Source: Frankiales bacterium
GTDB lineage: Bacteria; Actinomycetota; Actinomycetes; Mycobacteriales; SCTD01
Reading direction: 5' to 3'
Assembly: GCA_025965755.1 (NCBI GenBank)
Contig: JAOPWI010000214.1
Location: 1-54,300 of the forward strand
DNA: 54,300 nucleotides
Shown here: piece by piece, positions 42,103 to 49,398 of the stretch
Layout: each line of letters opens with the position of its first letter
Position numbering within the stretch: position 1 is the stretch's first letter
Notes under the pieces: generated by a model
Databases searched by the model: none
The model's input: only the letters and a program-made list of their open reading frames with translations
What the model was told of the DNA's origin: nothing
Translations under genes and position numbers: made by a program

Positions 42103-44274
42103 ATGCCCGCCCCCCTCCGCCGGCTCGTACCGCTGGCCGTCGCTGCCTCCCTGGCCGCTGCCGCGCTGGCGAGTACCCCCGCGCTTGCCGCCCCCGACGT
42201 GTCCGCCAAGGCCCTCGGCCCGTTCGTGCTCGAGGAGGCGACGATTGCCGACGTGCGGTCAGCGCTGCTCGCGGGCCGGACGTCGTGCAGCGCGATCGTC
42301 GACACCTACCTGGCCCGGATCGGCGCCTACGACGATGCCGGCCCGGCCATCAACTCGCTCATCGCGGTCGCCGACGACGCCCGTGCGCAGGCGGCGGCGC
42401 TGGATGCCCGGTACGCCGCCGGCGGGCCCGTCGGCTCGCTGCACTGCATCCCGATGGTCCTGAAGGACAACATCGACACCAAGGACATGGCGACGACTGC
42501 CGGGTCGAAGACGCTCGCAGGGTCCGTGCCCACCCGCGACGCCACGATCACCGAGCGGCTCCGCGCCGCTGGCGCGCTGGTGCTGGCCAAGGGCAACCTC
42601 GACGAGTGGGCGCACGGCGGCATGGCCGGCTACAGCTCCGTCAACGGCCAGACCAAGAACCCGTACGACCTGACCCGCTCGCCCGCGGGATCCAGCGGCG
42701 GCCCGGCCGCTGCGGTCGCCGCCAACCTCGCGATGGCCGGAGTCGGCAGCGACACTCTGGGCTCCCTGCGCGGACCCATCGACGCCGAGTCGCTCGCCGG
42801 CGTGAAGCCCACGCTCGGGCTCATCAGCGGCGCGGGCGTGGTTCCGTTCTCGCTGACCTTTGACGTCGCCGGCCCGCTGACCCGGTCCGTCGCCGACAGC
42901 GCGGAGATCTTGAACGTCATTGCCGGTGTCGACCCCGACGACGCCCGCACCGCCGCGGCGCGGGGCAAGGTCGCCGCCGACTACCGCGCAGGCCTGACGC
43001 CCCACGCGCTGCAGGGCGTCCGTATCGGACTCCTGCGAAACCTGGTCACCGGAGGCAACACCGCAGTGTTCGACCAGGCGCTCGCGACGATGCGTCGGCT
43101 CGGCGCGGAGATCGTCGAGCTGCAGGCACCTGCCGCCATCGGCCAGCTGTCGACCGACTACTACACGATCATCTCCCAGACCGAGTTCAAGACCCAGCTC
43201 GGCGAGTACCTCGCGAGCCGCCGGCCCGGCGCCGCGGTGACGTCGCATGCCGACGTCCTGGCGGCGAGCTCGCAGCCCGGCTTCGGCATGGCTCCGGCCG
43301 TGCTCGCCCGCCTGCAGGCGGAGGCCCGGCGGGGCACGCTGAACGAGCCCGAGTACGTCAAGGCGGTGCAGACCGGTCCGCAGGCCATGCGGGACGTCGT
43401 CGACGGCCTGCTCGCCAACAACGACGTCGACGTGCTGCTGCACCCGGCGTCCACCGCCTCGGCGATGGCCAGCCTGTCGGGCTACCCGGCCGCGCTCGTG
43501 CCGGGCGGCACCAACGCCGCCGGCATCTCGGTCGGTCTCGCCCTGCAGGGCGCCGCCTTCACCGAGCCCCGGCTGCTCGGGTACGCCTACGCGTTCGAGC
43601 AGGCCGCGCAGGCACGGACCACCCCGGCGCTGACCCCCCGGCTCGCGTCGACGCCGTCCGCCACCCCGACCGTCACCGCAACGCCCTCGGCCACGCCGAC
43701 CGCGACCACGACGTGCGGCACCAAGCCCGTCCTCACCCTGAGCAGCACGACGATGTCCGCCACCGGAGCCACCGGCGTCTCGGTGAGCGGCGCGCCGGGC
43801 TCGACCGTCGACCTGCTCGCCTACACGCGCCCGTCCACCAGCTACCAGGTCGTGCGCAGCGGCACCGTGGCGGCCGACGGGACACTGGCGTTCCCGGCGC
43901 TTGCGCCGCCAGCCAACACCCGGCTGTACGCGCGAACGCGGGGCTGCCCGGCCAACCCGGCGGATGACAGCCAGGTGCTCCACGTCCGCACCACGCTGAC
44001 CCTCACGGCCAGCCGCCTCGGCGCCAAGAGCTACGAGTTCAGCGGTGCCGCACTCCCGGCGCGGCCCGGCGGCCTGGTCGTGTCGCTCTACCGGATCGCG
44101 GCCGACGGTCGGCAGGTGCTGGCCGCGCAGACGCGGGCCAGCGCCACGACCGGCGGCTGGACGATCCGCCGGACCTTCACCGGCTCCGGCCGGTACGGGT
44201 TCGTCGTGCGCACCGGACAGGACCTGCAGAACGCTGCAGGCGCCAGCAACGTGCGCAGCACGCTCGTCTTCTGA
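42103..44274 (+). CDS. Secreted amidase-signature-family hydrolase with C-terminal extension
   Basis: 723 residues from ATG 42103, with GAGGAG 6 bases before. A Sec signal peptide (RR, hydrophobic run, cleavage near ALAA, about residue 30) exports it. The amidase domain (about 45-500) has the triad: Lys121 in MVLKDNIDT, cis-Ser about 197 in AGSSGG, Ser221 in GSLRGP. A Thr/Pro/Ala linker (about 510-540) leads to two beta-rich domains of unknown type (about 545-720). It should hydrolyse amides outside the cell and release ammonia or acids. A strong terminator follows two bases after the stop. Confidence 0.93.
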   Translation: MPAPLRRLVPLAVAASLAAAALASTPALAAPDVSAKALGPFVLEEATIADVRSALLAGRTSCSAIVDTYLARIGAYDDAGPAINSLIAVADDARAQAAALDARYAAGGPVGSLHCIPMVLKDNIDTKDMATTAGSKTLAGSVPTRDATITERLRAAGALVLAKGNLDEWAHGGMAGYSSVNGQTKNPYDLTRSPAGSSGGPAAAVAANLAMAGVGSDTLGSLRGPIDAESLAGVKPTLGLISGAGVVPFSLTFDVAGPLTRSVADSAEILNVIAGVDPDDARTAAARGKVAADYRAGLTPHALQGVRIGLLRNLVTGGNTAVFDQALATMRRLGAEIVELQAPAAIGQLSTDYYTIISQTEFKTQLGEYLASRRPGAAVTSHADVLAASSQPGFGMAPAVLARLQAEARRGTLNEPEYVKAVQTGPQAMRDVVDGLLANNDVDVLLHPASTASAMASLSGYPAALVPGGTNAAGISVGLALQGAAFTEPRLLGYAYAFEQAAQARTTPALTPRLASTPSATPTVTATPSATPTATTTCGTKPVLTLSSTTMSATGATGVSVSGAPGSTVDLLAYTRPSTSYQVVRSGTVAADGTLAFPALAPPANTRLYARTRGCPANPADDSQVLHVRTTLTLTASRLGAKSYEFSGAALPARPGGLVVSLYRIAADGRQVLAAQTRASATTGGWTIRRTFTGSGRYGFVVRTGQDLQNAAGASNVRSTLVF

Positions 44275-44276
44275 GT

Positions 44277-44322
44277 CGTACGGGAGGGGCGGTCCGCTGA
44301 CGCGGGCCGCCCCTCCCGTACG
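44277..44322 (+). terminator. Strong terminator after the amidase gene
   Basis: CGTACGGGAGGGGCGG (44277-44292) pairs perfectly with 44307-44322, a 16-bp stem; inside it CCGC (44294-44297) and GCGG (44302-44305) extend the pairing around TGAC. It starts 2 bases after the TGA stop. Confidence 0.88.
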
Positions 44323-44486
44323 CGCGCGTCGCCCGTGCAGGACGTGGTCGCCCCCGAGGGCCGGCCGGCTGGACCCGGCCGCATCCCGGGAAGGCCGTGG
44401 CCGGATGTCCTTGCCATGCGTGGGGGCAGGGAGGACGGTTGCCACAGGGATCTGCGGCGGTGCGTCCGCGGAGGGCAGGACGTTGC

Positions 44487-44759
44487 ATGACCAGACATAC
44501 CGGCACGGTGAAGTGGTTCGACGTCGTCAAGGGCTACGGGTTCGTGACGCGCCCTGAGGGCGAATGGGACGTCTTCGTCTACGCCGCTGCCGTGCTCTCG
44601 AGCGGGTGCGGGCCGGTGCAGGCGGGCGACCGCCTGGAGTTCGACGTCGTGGACCACGGGAGCGGGCCCGGAGCGGAGAACATCCTGTTCGCGTCCCCGG
44701 GTGCGCTCCGGACCGGTGGGGGCCCGGCGGGTGTTCAGCCCCCCACTCGGGCTGCCTAG
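44487..44759 (+). CDS. Divergent cold-shock-domain protein
   Basis: 90 residues from ATG 44487, with GAGGGCAGGA upstream. It has the cold-shock start GTVKWFDVVKGYGFV with an intact RNP1-like KGYGFV, but RNP2 reads VFVYAAAV where VFVHFSAI is usual, and the loop after it is longer. A 20-residue Gly/Pro tail follows. It should bind RNA or single-stranded DNA, perhaps weakly. Convergent with the USP gene. Confidence 0.85.
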   Translation: MTRHTGTVKWFDVVKGYGFVTRPEGEWDVFVYAAAVLSSGCGPVQAGDRLEFDVVDHGSGPGAENILFASPGALRTGGGPAGVQPPTRAA

Positions 44760-44812
44760 CTAGCGCCCCGCCGGGCAGCACGTGGACCGCCGGGCCCGTT
44801 GCGACGGCCGGC

Positions 44813-45670
44813 TCAGGCGTGCACGACCACGACGGGGCAGGTCGCGTGCTGCGCGACCGACGTGCTCGTCGAGCCCAGGAGCAGTCCCGCGAAGCCGCCG
44901 CGGCCGCGGGAGCCGACGACGAGCAGGTCCTGCGGCCGGGCGGCCGCCAGCAGCCGCTCCGCAGGGTGACCGACCAGGACCTCCGCCTGCACGTCCGTGG
45001 CGCCGGCGGCCTGCGCGGCGACCTCGAGCGCGTGCCGCCCGCTGGCCTCGAGCAGCGCGAGGTCCGGAGGGTGGGCCCCGCCACGGGGCATGTCGATCGG
45101 TGCGTGCACGTGGAGCGCGACGAGGGTCGCGCCGCGGCGGCGGGCCTGGTCGGCTGCCACGGCCAGGGCGGCAAGCGACGCCGGCGAGTGGTCCACCCCG
45201 ACGATCACGCGGGGCGCTGCCGTGTCGGTGGCCCGGGGCTCAGGCACGATCGTGACCGGGCAGGTCGCGTGGTGCAGGACCGACGAGCTGACCGAGCCCA
45301 GGACGGCCCGCGACAGCGCACCGTGGCCGCGCGAGCCCATGACGACCAGAGCGCTGTCCCGGGCCTGCTCGACGAGCATCTGCGAGGCGGGACCGCAGGC
45401 GACGGCGGACGTGCACGTCACCGTGTCGGAGCCGGCGACGCGCTCGGACGCGAGCTTGATCTGCTCGTCCGCGTCCAGCTGCGCTTGGGCCGCCTCCCGC
45501 GTCCCGAGATCGCGGGTCGAGGAGGAGTACGCCTCCACGGCGTAGGCGCCGAGTGACCAGGCCCGGACCGCGTGCAGGGGCAGGCCCGTCGAGACGGCCT
45601 CGCGCAGAGCCCACTCCATGGCCGCGGCCCCGGACGGACTCGGGTCGACGCCGACCAGGATCCGGCTCAT
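44813..45670 (-). CDS. Tandem universal stress protein (two USP domains)
   Basis: 285 residues from ATG 45670, overlapping the CBS stop (ATGA). Two USP domains (about 1-143 and 152-285) each keep the nucleotide motif: GSRGHG...GSVSS and GSRGRG...GSTSTS. Both start with a VGVD sequence, the Asp contacting adenine. This matches ATP-binding two-domain USPs such as mycobacterial Rv2623, linked to hypoxia and dormancy. It is translated together with the CBS protein. Confidence 0.95.
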   Translation of the reverse strand: MSRILVGVDPSPSGAAAMEWALREAVSTGLPLHAVRAWSLGAYAVEAYSSSTRDLGTREAAQAQLDADEQIKLASERVAGSDTVTCTSAVACGPASQMLVEQARDSALVVMGSRGHGALSRAVLGSVSSSVLHHATCPVTIVPEPRATDTAAPRVIVGVDHSPASLAALAVAADQARRRGATLVALHVHAPIDMPRGGAHPPDLALLEASGRHALEVAAQAAGATDVQAEVLVGHPAERLLAAARPQDLLVVGSRGRGGFAGLLLGSTSTSVAQHATCPVVVVHA

Positions 45671-46212
45671 GACCGGGCACCGGCCATCGCGACCGGCATG
45701 TCGGCGACCGCGCCGACCGATCCGGGTGGGCCGCCGGCCCGGCGGGGCACCGACTGCTGCGTGGCGCTGCCCAGCGCGACGGCCGTCACGACGTCGACCA
45801 TGGTGATGATGCCGAGCAGCCGGGCCTGCGCGTCCACGACCACGACGGCGTCGCACCGGCTGGTGCGCAGCACGTGCGCGACGCGGTCCAGCGGGTCGCC
45901 TGGCGCGACGTGCGGCACGTAGTGCGTCATGGCCGTGCTGACCGGCTGCTCCAGGACACCGTCCGGCCCACCCGTGCTCAGCAGCGAGAAGGCCACCATG
46001 CGGTCGTCGACCAGGCCGACGAAGCGACCGTCCCCGAGCACGGGCAGGTGGCGGATGTTCAGGGTCCGCATCAGTTCCAGTGCCTCGCCGACGGTGGTCG
46101 TGGTCAGCACGGTCGCGACATCGCTGGTCATGACGTCGTGGGCCCTCAGACCGACCAGCGGCGACTCCCCCTGCGAGGCGGGGTGGCTGGCAGTGGTCGT
46201 GGTCGTGGTCAT
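45667..46212 (-). CDS. CBS-domain pair protein
   Basis: 181 residues from ATG 46212, with GAGGAG upstream. Two CBS domains (about 24-80 and 92-145) have the usual VMTSDVATV...IRHLPVL...GLVDD and AMTHYVPHVAPGD...AVVVVDAQARLLGIITMVDVV. The C-terminal 35 residues are not conserved. Such proteins bind adenine nucleotides; the short stand-alone form resembles hypoxic response protein Hrp1. It heads a two-gene operon with the tandem USP. Confidence 0.93.
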   Translation of the reverse strand: MTTTTTTASHPASQGESPLVGLRAHDVMTSDVATVLTTTTVGEALELMRTLNIRHLPVLGDGRFVGLVDDRMVAFSLLSTGGPDGVLEQPVSTAMTHYVPHVAPGDPLDRVAHVLRTSRCDAVVVVDAQARLLGIITMVDVVTAVALGSATQQSVPRRAGGPPGSVGAVADMPVAMAGARS

Positions 46213-46521
46213 GGCTGCTCCTCTGCTGATGTGGGCGAACGCGCCCGTGCTCGCAGTGCTCCCCCGCCCGCCAGGTGACGGTCGAGGGGTGGATCGGCTG
46301 CCGCAGGTCAGGTCCCTCAGGGACGTCGAGCCGGGCGGAGAGGACACGCGAGGGGCGGACGCCTGCCGTGCTCGTGAGTGACCCGACAGGAGCCGGGCTC
46401 GTGAGGGAGTTCGCGAGGGAGAGGGGTCCCGACGGGCCTGGGCCATGCCGCACTGTGCCGCGCCGGCCCGTCACCCACCAGTGCCGAAGGTCCCGGAGCA
46501 TCAGGTGCGGCGCGGCCGCCC
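46213..46521. other. Intergenic region upstream of the CBS/USP operon
   Basis: No gene is seen. The CBS/USP promoter must lie here. GTCCC-TCA-GGGAC at 46312-46324 is a short inverted repeat of the opposite polarity to a DosR box, noted without assignment. Confidence 0.4.
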
Positions 46522-47253
46522 TCAGCGCCGGGCGGGCGGAGCGGCGCGTCGGCGCCGGCTGCCGGGAGCCGGGGCCTGTTGCTCAACGGCCTGCAGTCCG
46601 TTGAGCAACAGGTCCAGGCTCTCGTCGAGAGCCGCCGCGCCGTCGTAGCCGGCCAGCAGCGCCTTGGCCAGTCCGCGCAGCCTGGGGAACTCCTCGGGCG
46701 GCAGGCGGTCCAGGCCCAGCCGCAGCAGCGCGTCGGTCGCCTCGGGATCGACCACCACCTCCTGCAGTTCGTTCAGGACGTGGCCGTGCAGCAGGCCCCA
46801 GTAGCTGCGGTAGAGGTGCAGCGCGCGGACGGGCGGGTAGCCGGCGGCGATGAGCAGCTCGAGCATCTGCTCGAGCGGTCGCAGTGTGCCGATCGGCCGC
46901 AACGCCAGCGGCGTCGCCAGCGGCCGGGTGACGATCAGCGGGACGACGTTCGGATGCGCGAGCGCCAGCTGCCGGAACTGGTGCGCGGCCCGGCGCAACT
47001 GCTCCTGCCAGTCCGGCGTGTCCGCGGAGATGACGAGCTGGGCCAGCACGAGCTCGGCCACCCCGTCGAGCAGTGCTGCGCGGTTGGTGGCGTACCGGTA
47101 CAGCGCCATCGGGTCGCGACCCAGCTCCTGGCCGAGCCGGCGCATGGTCAGGGCTTCCAGACCCTGCTCGTCGACCAGGCGCAGCGCCGCGTGGAGCACG
47201 AGTTCCCGGCTCAGCCTCGGCCGGCGCGGCGCGCCTTCCGGCCCGTCGGTCAT
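46522..47253 (-). CDS. TetR-family transcriptional regulator
   Basis: 243 residues. The N-terminal helix-turn-helix (about 15-60: LVLHAALRLVDEQGLEALTMRRLGQELGRDPMALYRYATNRAALLDGV) is of TetR type, and the C-terminal TetR_C domain (about 75-220) has the helical ligand pocket. A perfect 13-bp inverted repeat (46577-46610) lies inside the last coding part. It is divergent from the membrane-protein gene at 47526, and two matching palindromes in the gap look like its operators, so it probably represses itself and that gene. Confidence 0.93.
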   Translation of the reverse strand: MTDGPEGAPRRPRLSRELVLHAALRLVDEQGLEALTMRRLGQELGRDPMALYRYATNRAALLDGVAELVLAQLVISADTPDWQEQLRRAAHQFRQLALAHPNVVPLIVTRPLATPLALRPIGTLRPLEQMLELLIAAGYPPVRALHLYRSYWGLLHGHVLNELQEVVVDPEATDALLRLGLDRLPPEEFPRLRGLAKALLAGYDGAAALDESLDLLLNGLQAVEQQAPAPGSRRRRAAPPARR

Positions 47254-47290
47254 CCGGTCACCCTCACTGCGGGAGCGCTCACGAGCGGAC

Positions 47291-47304
47291 TCTACGGCGT
47301 AGAC
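47291..47304. promoter_or_regulatory. Putative TetR operator 1
   Basis: TCTAC-GGC-GTAGA-C, an inverted repeat with 3-base spacer, 38 bases upstream of the TetR start. It shares TCTACnnCGTAGACAC with the site at 47437, so both are likely bound by the same protein. Confidence 0.7.
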
Positions 47305-47395
47305 ACCAGGCGCGGGTCCTCCGCGGCCGCCGCGTCAGGACGCCGCGGCCGGCGACGCGCGAGGCGTGAGGGGCCGCCGCGCGAGGGGCGGAGAC

Positions 47396-47409
47396 GGGAC
47401 CAAGGTCCC
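47396..47409. promoter_or_regulatory. DosR/DevR-like palindromic box
   Basis: GGGACC-AA-GGTCCC is a perfect palindrome that agrees at 12 of 14 positions with the mycobacterial DosR core GGGACTWWAGTCCC. It lies 117 bases before the membrane-protein start. Binding by a DosR-type regulator is inferred. Confidence 0.45.
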
Positions 47410-47436
47410 TGGTTGGCAGGGGATCGCCGACGTAGC

Positions 47437-47451
47437 GTCTACACCGTAGAC
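47437..47451. promoter_or_regulatory. Putative TetR operator 2
   Basis: GTCTAC-ACC-GTAGAC, a perfect 6-3-6 inverted repeat, 75 bases before the start of the 47526 gene, in the same form as the site by the TetR start. Confidence 0.75.
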
Positions 47452-47525
47452 ACGTTGAGCCACCTGACCCTGAGCACCGTTCCGGTGCGGCCCGGCGACC
47501 GGCAAGGCATCACCCGGAGGCCGGC

Positions 47526-48032
47526 ATGACCAGCACCCAAGTTCCCGACGCACCCGGCGCCCTCAGGGGTCAGGCGAGCGGGCGCCGACGCGGCAAGCCC
47601 GCCGGCTCGGCACAGGGAGACAGGCGCGTCAGCCTGCTCGGCACCCTTGTCGTTGCCGCCGGAGTGGTCCTCGCCCTGTCCGGTGCCGGAACCTGGGCCA
47701 TGGTCCAGAGCAGCCTCGCCGGCGAGAACATCACGGTCGCCGACGACGCCGCGCGCTTCGCGGGGCAGCAGGTCAACGGACCGCTCACCGCCTATTACGA
47801 GGCGGACATCATCGAGCACCACGCCCTCGAGGCCAGCGGTGGCAAAACCTACGCCGAGCTCGACCGCGACGACCCCGCCCGGGCCACCGTCATGACCGGC
47901 AGCTTCCTGCGCGCCAGCCTCTTCACCAGCGTCGTCAGCTTCGGCATCGCCGCCATGGCCATGGGACTCGGCCTTCTGTTCGCCCTCATCGGCTTCGCGC
48001 TGCGGGCGGTCGGCAGCCCTCGCACCGCCTGA
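47526..48032 (+). CDS. Two-helix membrane protein, TetR-controlled
   Basis: 168 residues. A basic N-terminal tail (about 35 residues) precedes helix 1 (LLGTLVVAAGVVLALSGAGTWAMV) and an outside loop of about 65 residues (AGENITVADDAARFAG... EADIIEHHALEASGGKTYAEL). Helix 2 (about 130-160) follows. Proteins of this build in actinobacteria are often wrongly named aromatic ring-opening dioxygenase LigA; nothing here supports that. Divergent TetR with two operators suggests it responds to a small ligand. A zinc alcohol dehydrogenase follows 68 bases later. Confidence 0.82.
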   Translation: MTSTQVPDAPGALRGQASGRRRGKPAGSAQGDRRVSLLGTLVVAAGVVLALSGAGTWAMVQSSLAGENITVADDAARFAGQQVNGPLTAYYEADIIEHHALEASGGKTYAELDRDDPARATVMTGSFLRASLFTSVVSFGIAAMAMGLGLLFALIGFALRAVGSPRTA

Positions 48033-48100
48033 CAACGGCCCGCACGGCTCGACCGGCACCGGGTCTCCGGCGCCGCCGCCTTCCAGCACGGGAGTGCATC

Positions 48101-49150
48101 ATGAGAGCCCTCGTCTACCACGGCCCCGGCAACAAGAGCTGGGACCAGGTCCCCGACCCGACGATTCTGCACAGCACCGACGCGGTCGTGCGGGTCGACA
48201 CCACGACCCTGTGCGGCACCGACCTGCACATCCTCAAGGGTGACGTCCCCGCGGTCACCGACGGCCGGATCCTGGGCCACGAGGCGGTCGGCACCGTCAC
48301 GGAAGTCGGTCCCGCAGTGACCTCCATCCGCGTCGGGGACCGCGTGCTGGTCTCGTGCGTCAGCGCCTGCGGCCGTTGCCGCTACTGCCGGGAGGGGCAG
48401 TACGGCCAGTGCCTGGGCGGAGGCGGCTGGATCCTCGGCCACACCATCGACGGCACCCAGGCCGAGCTCGTCCGGGTGCCCTTCGCCGACACCTCCACCT
48501 ACCTGCTGCCTGCCGGCCTGGACGACGAGTCCGCTCTGATGCTCTCCGACATCCTGCCCACCGCGTACGAGGTCGGTGTCGTCAACGGCGGCATCCGCCC
48601 GGGCGACACCGTCGCCGTCGTCGGCGCCGGGCCGATCGGCCTGGCGGCCGTGCTGGCCGCGCGGCTGTTCAGCCCGGCCCACATCGTGGCGATCGACCTC
48701 GTCGACGCCCGGCTCGACGCGGCGAAGCAGTTCGGCGCCGACGTCACGATCAACCCGTCCCGGGAGGATCCGGCCGAGCAGCTGGCCACCCTGACCGGTG
48801 GGCTCGGGGTGGACGTGGCGATCGAAGCCGTCGGGACACCAGGCACCTTCGAGACCTGCACGAGGCTGGTGCGCCCCGGAGGGCGCGTCGCCAACGTCGG
48901 CGTCCATGGCACCCCGGCCACGCTGCACCTGGAAGACCTGTGGTCGCGCAACGTCACCATCACCACCGGCCTGGTGGACACCTGGTCGACCCCGACCCTG
49001 CTCAAGCTCGTCGCGGCGGGCCAGCTCGACGCGAAGCGCTTCGTCACCCACCGCTTCGCCCTGGCCGACATCGTCAGCGCCTACGACACCTTCAGCCGGG
49101 CCGCAGACACCGCGGCGCTCAAGGTGGTCCTGACCGGCACGCCCGCCTGA
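48101..49150 (+). CDS. Zinc-dependent alcohol dehydrogenase (MDR family)
   Basis: 349 residues from ATG 48101, GGAG upstream. Catalytic zinc ligands Cys38 (LCGTD), His60 and Glu61 (GHE) and structural zinc ligands Cys90, 93, 96 and 104 are all present. The nucleotide site is VVGAGPIGLAAV (about 174-185). Pattern and length fit the threonine/sorbitol-dehydrogenase-like branch and mycobacterial AdhX-type enzymes; the substrate is not certain. Probably co-transcribed with the 47526 gene under TetR control. A 15-bp hairpin 47 bases after the stop ends it. Confidence 0.95.
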   Translation: MRALVYHGPGNKSWDQVPDPTILHSTDAVVRVDTTTLCGTDLHILKGDVPAVTDGRILGHEAVGTVTEVGPAVTSIRVGDRVLVSCVSACGRCRYCREGQYGQCLGGGGWILGHTIDGTQAELVRVPFADTSTYLLPAGLDDESALMLSDILPTAYEVGVVNGGIRPGDTVAVVGAGPIGLAAVLAARLFSPAHIVAIDLVDARLDAAKQFGADVTINPSREDPAEQLATLTGGLGVDVAIEAVGTPGTFETCTRLVRPGGRVANVGVHGTPATLHLEDLWSRNVTITTGLVDTWSTPTLLKLVAAGQLDAKRFVTHRFALADIVSAYDTFSRAADTAALKVVLTGTPA

Positions 49151-49197
49151 GCTCGCCCAGCCGCGACCCGCTGCTGGCACCCAGAGCGCGACGTGAC

Positions 49198-49233
49198 GCT
49201 GCCCGGCGCCGGCCGACACCGGCGCCGGGCAGC
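49198..49233 (+). terminator. Strong terminator after the alcohol dehydrogenase gene
   Basis: GCTGCCCGGCGCCGG (49198-49212) pairs perfectly with 49219-49233, a 15-bp stem with a 6-base loop. It lies 47 bases after the TGA stop, and inside the reading frame of the cupin remnant. Confidence 0.82.
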
Positions 49234-49398
49234 GGCGTAGCCACCGTCCAGGTCCTGCGCGGGCGGGTCCGCCTCGGCGCCGGCGACGACCGGTGGGACG
49301 GCGGCCCGGGAGAGCTCCTCGTCGTCCCCGACGCCCGCCATGACCTGGAAGCACTCGAGGACTGCGTGGTTCTGCTCACCGTTGCCCCGCGCGCCTGA
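49234..49398 (+). pseudogene. C-terminal remnant of a cupin-like protein
   Basis: A frame ending at 49398 encodes VATVQVLRGRVRLGAGDDRW, a G-G-D-L-x-V-P turn (GGPGELLVVPD) and a final HDLEALEDCVVLLTV, the second half of a small cupin barrel. No ATG, GTG or TTG precedes it in frame after the dehydrogenase stop, and the terminator hairpin occupies where its N-terminus would be. It is most likely the tail of a cupin gene whose start has been lost. Convergent with the P-type ATPase, whose stop abuts it. Confidence 0.6.

Noticed and set aside
46312..46324. GTCCC-TCA-GGGAC as a DosR box before the CBS/USP genes.
   Set aside because: The half-sites are in the opposite polarity to the DosR core (GGGAC...GTCCC).
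47526..48032. Naming the membrane protein LigA, aromatic ring-opening dioxygenase.
   Set aside because: It has two membrane helices and no dioxygenase motif; that label is a known mis-annotation of high-GC proteins.
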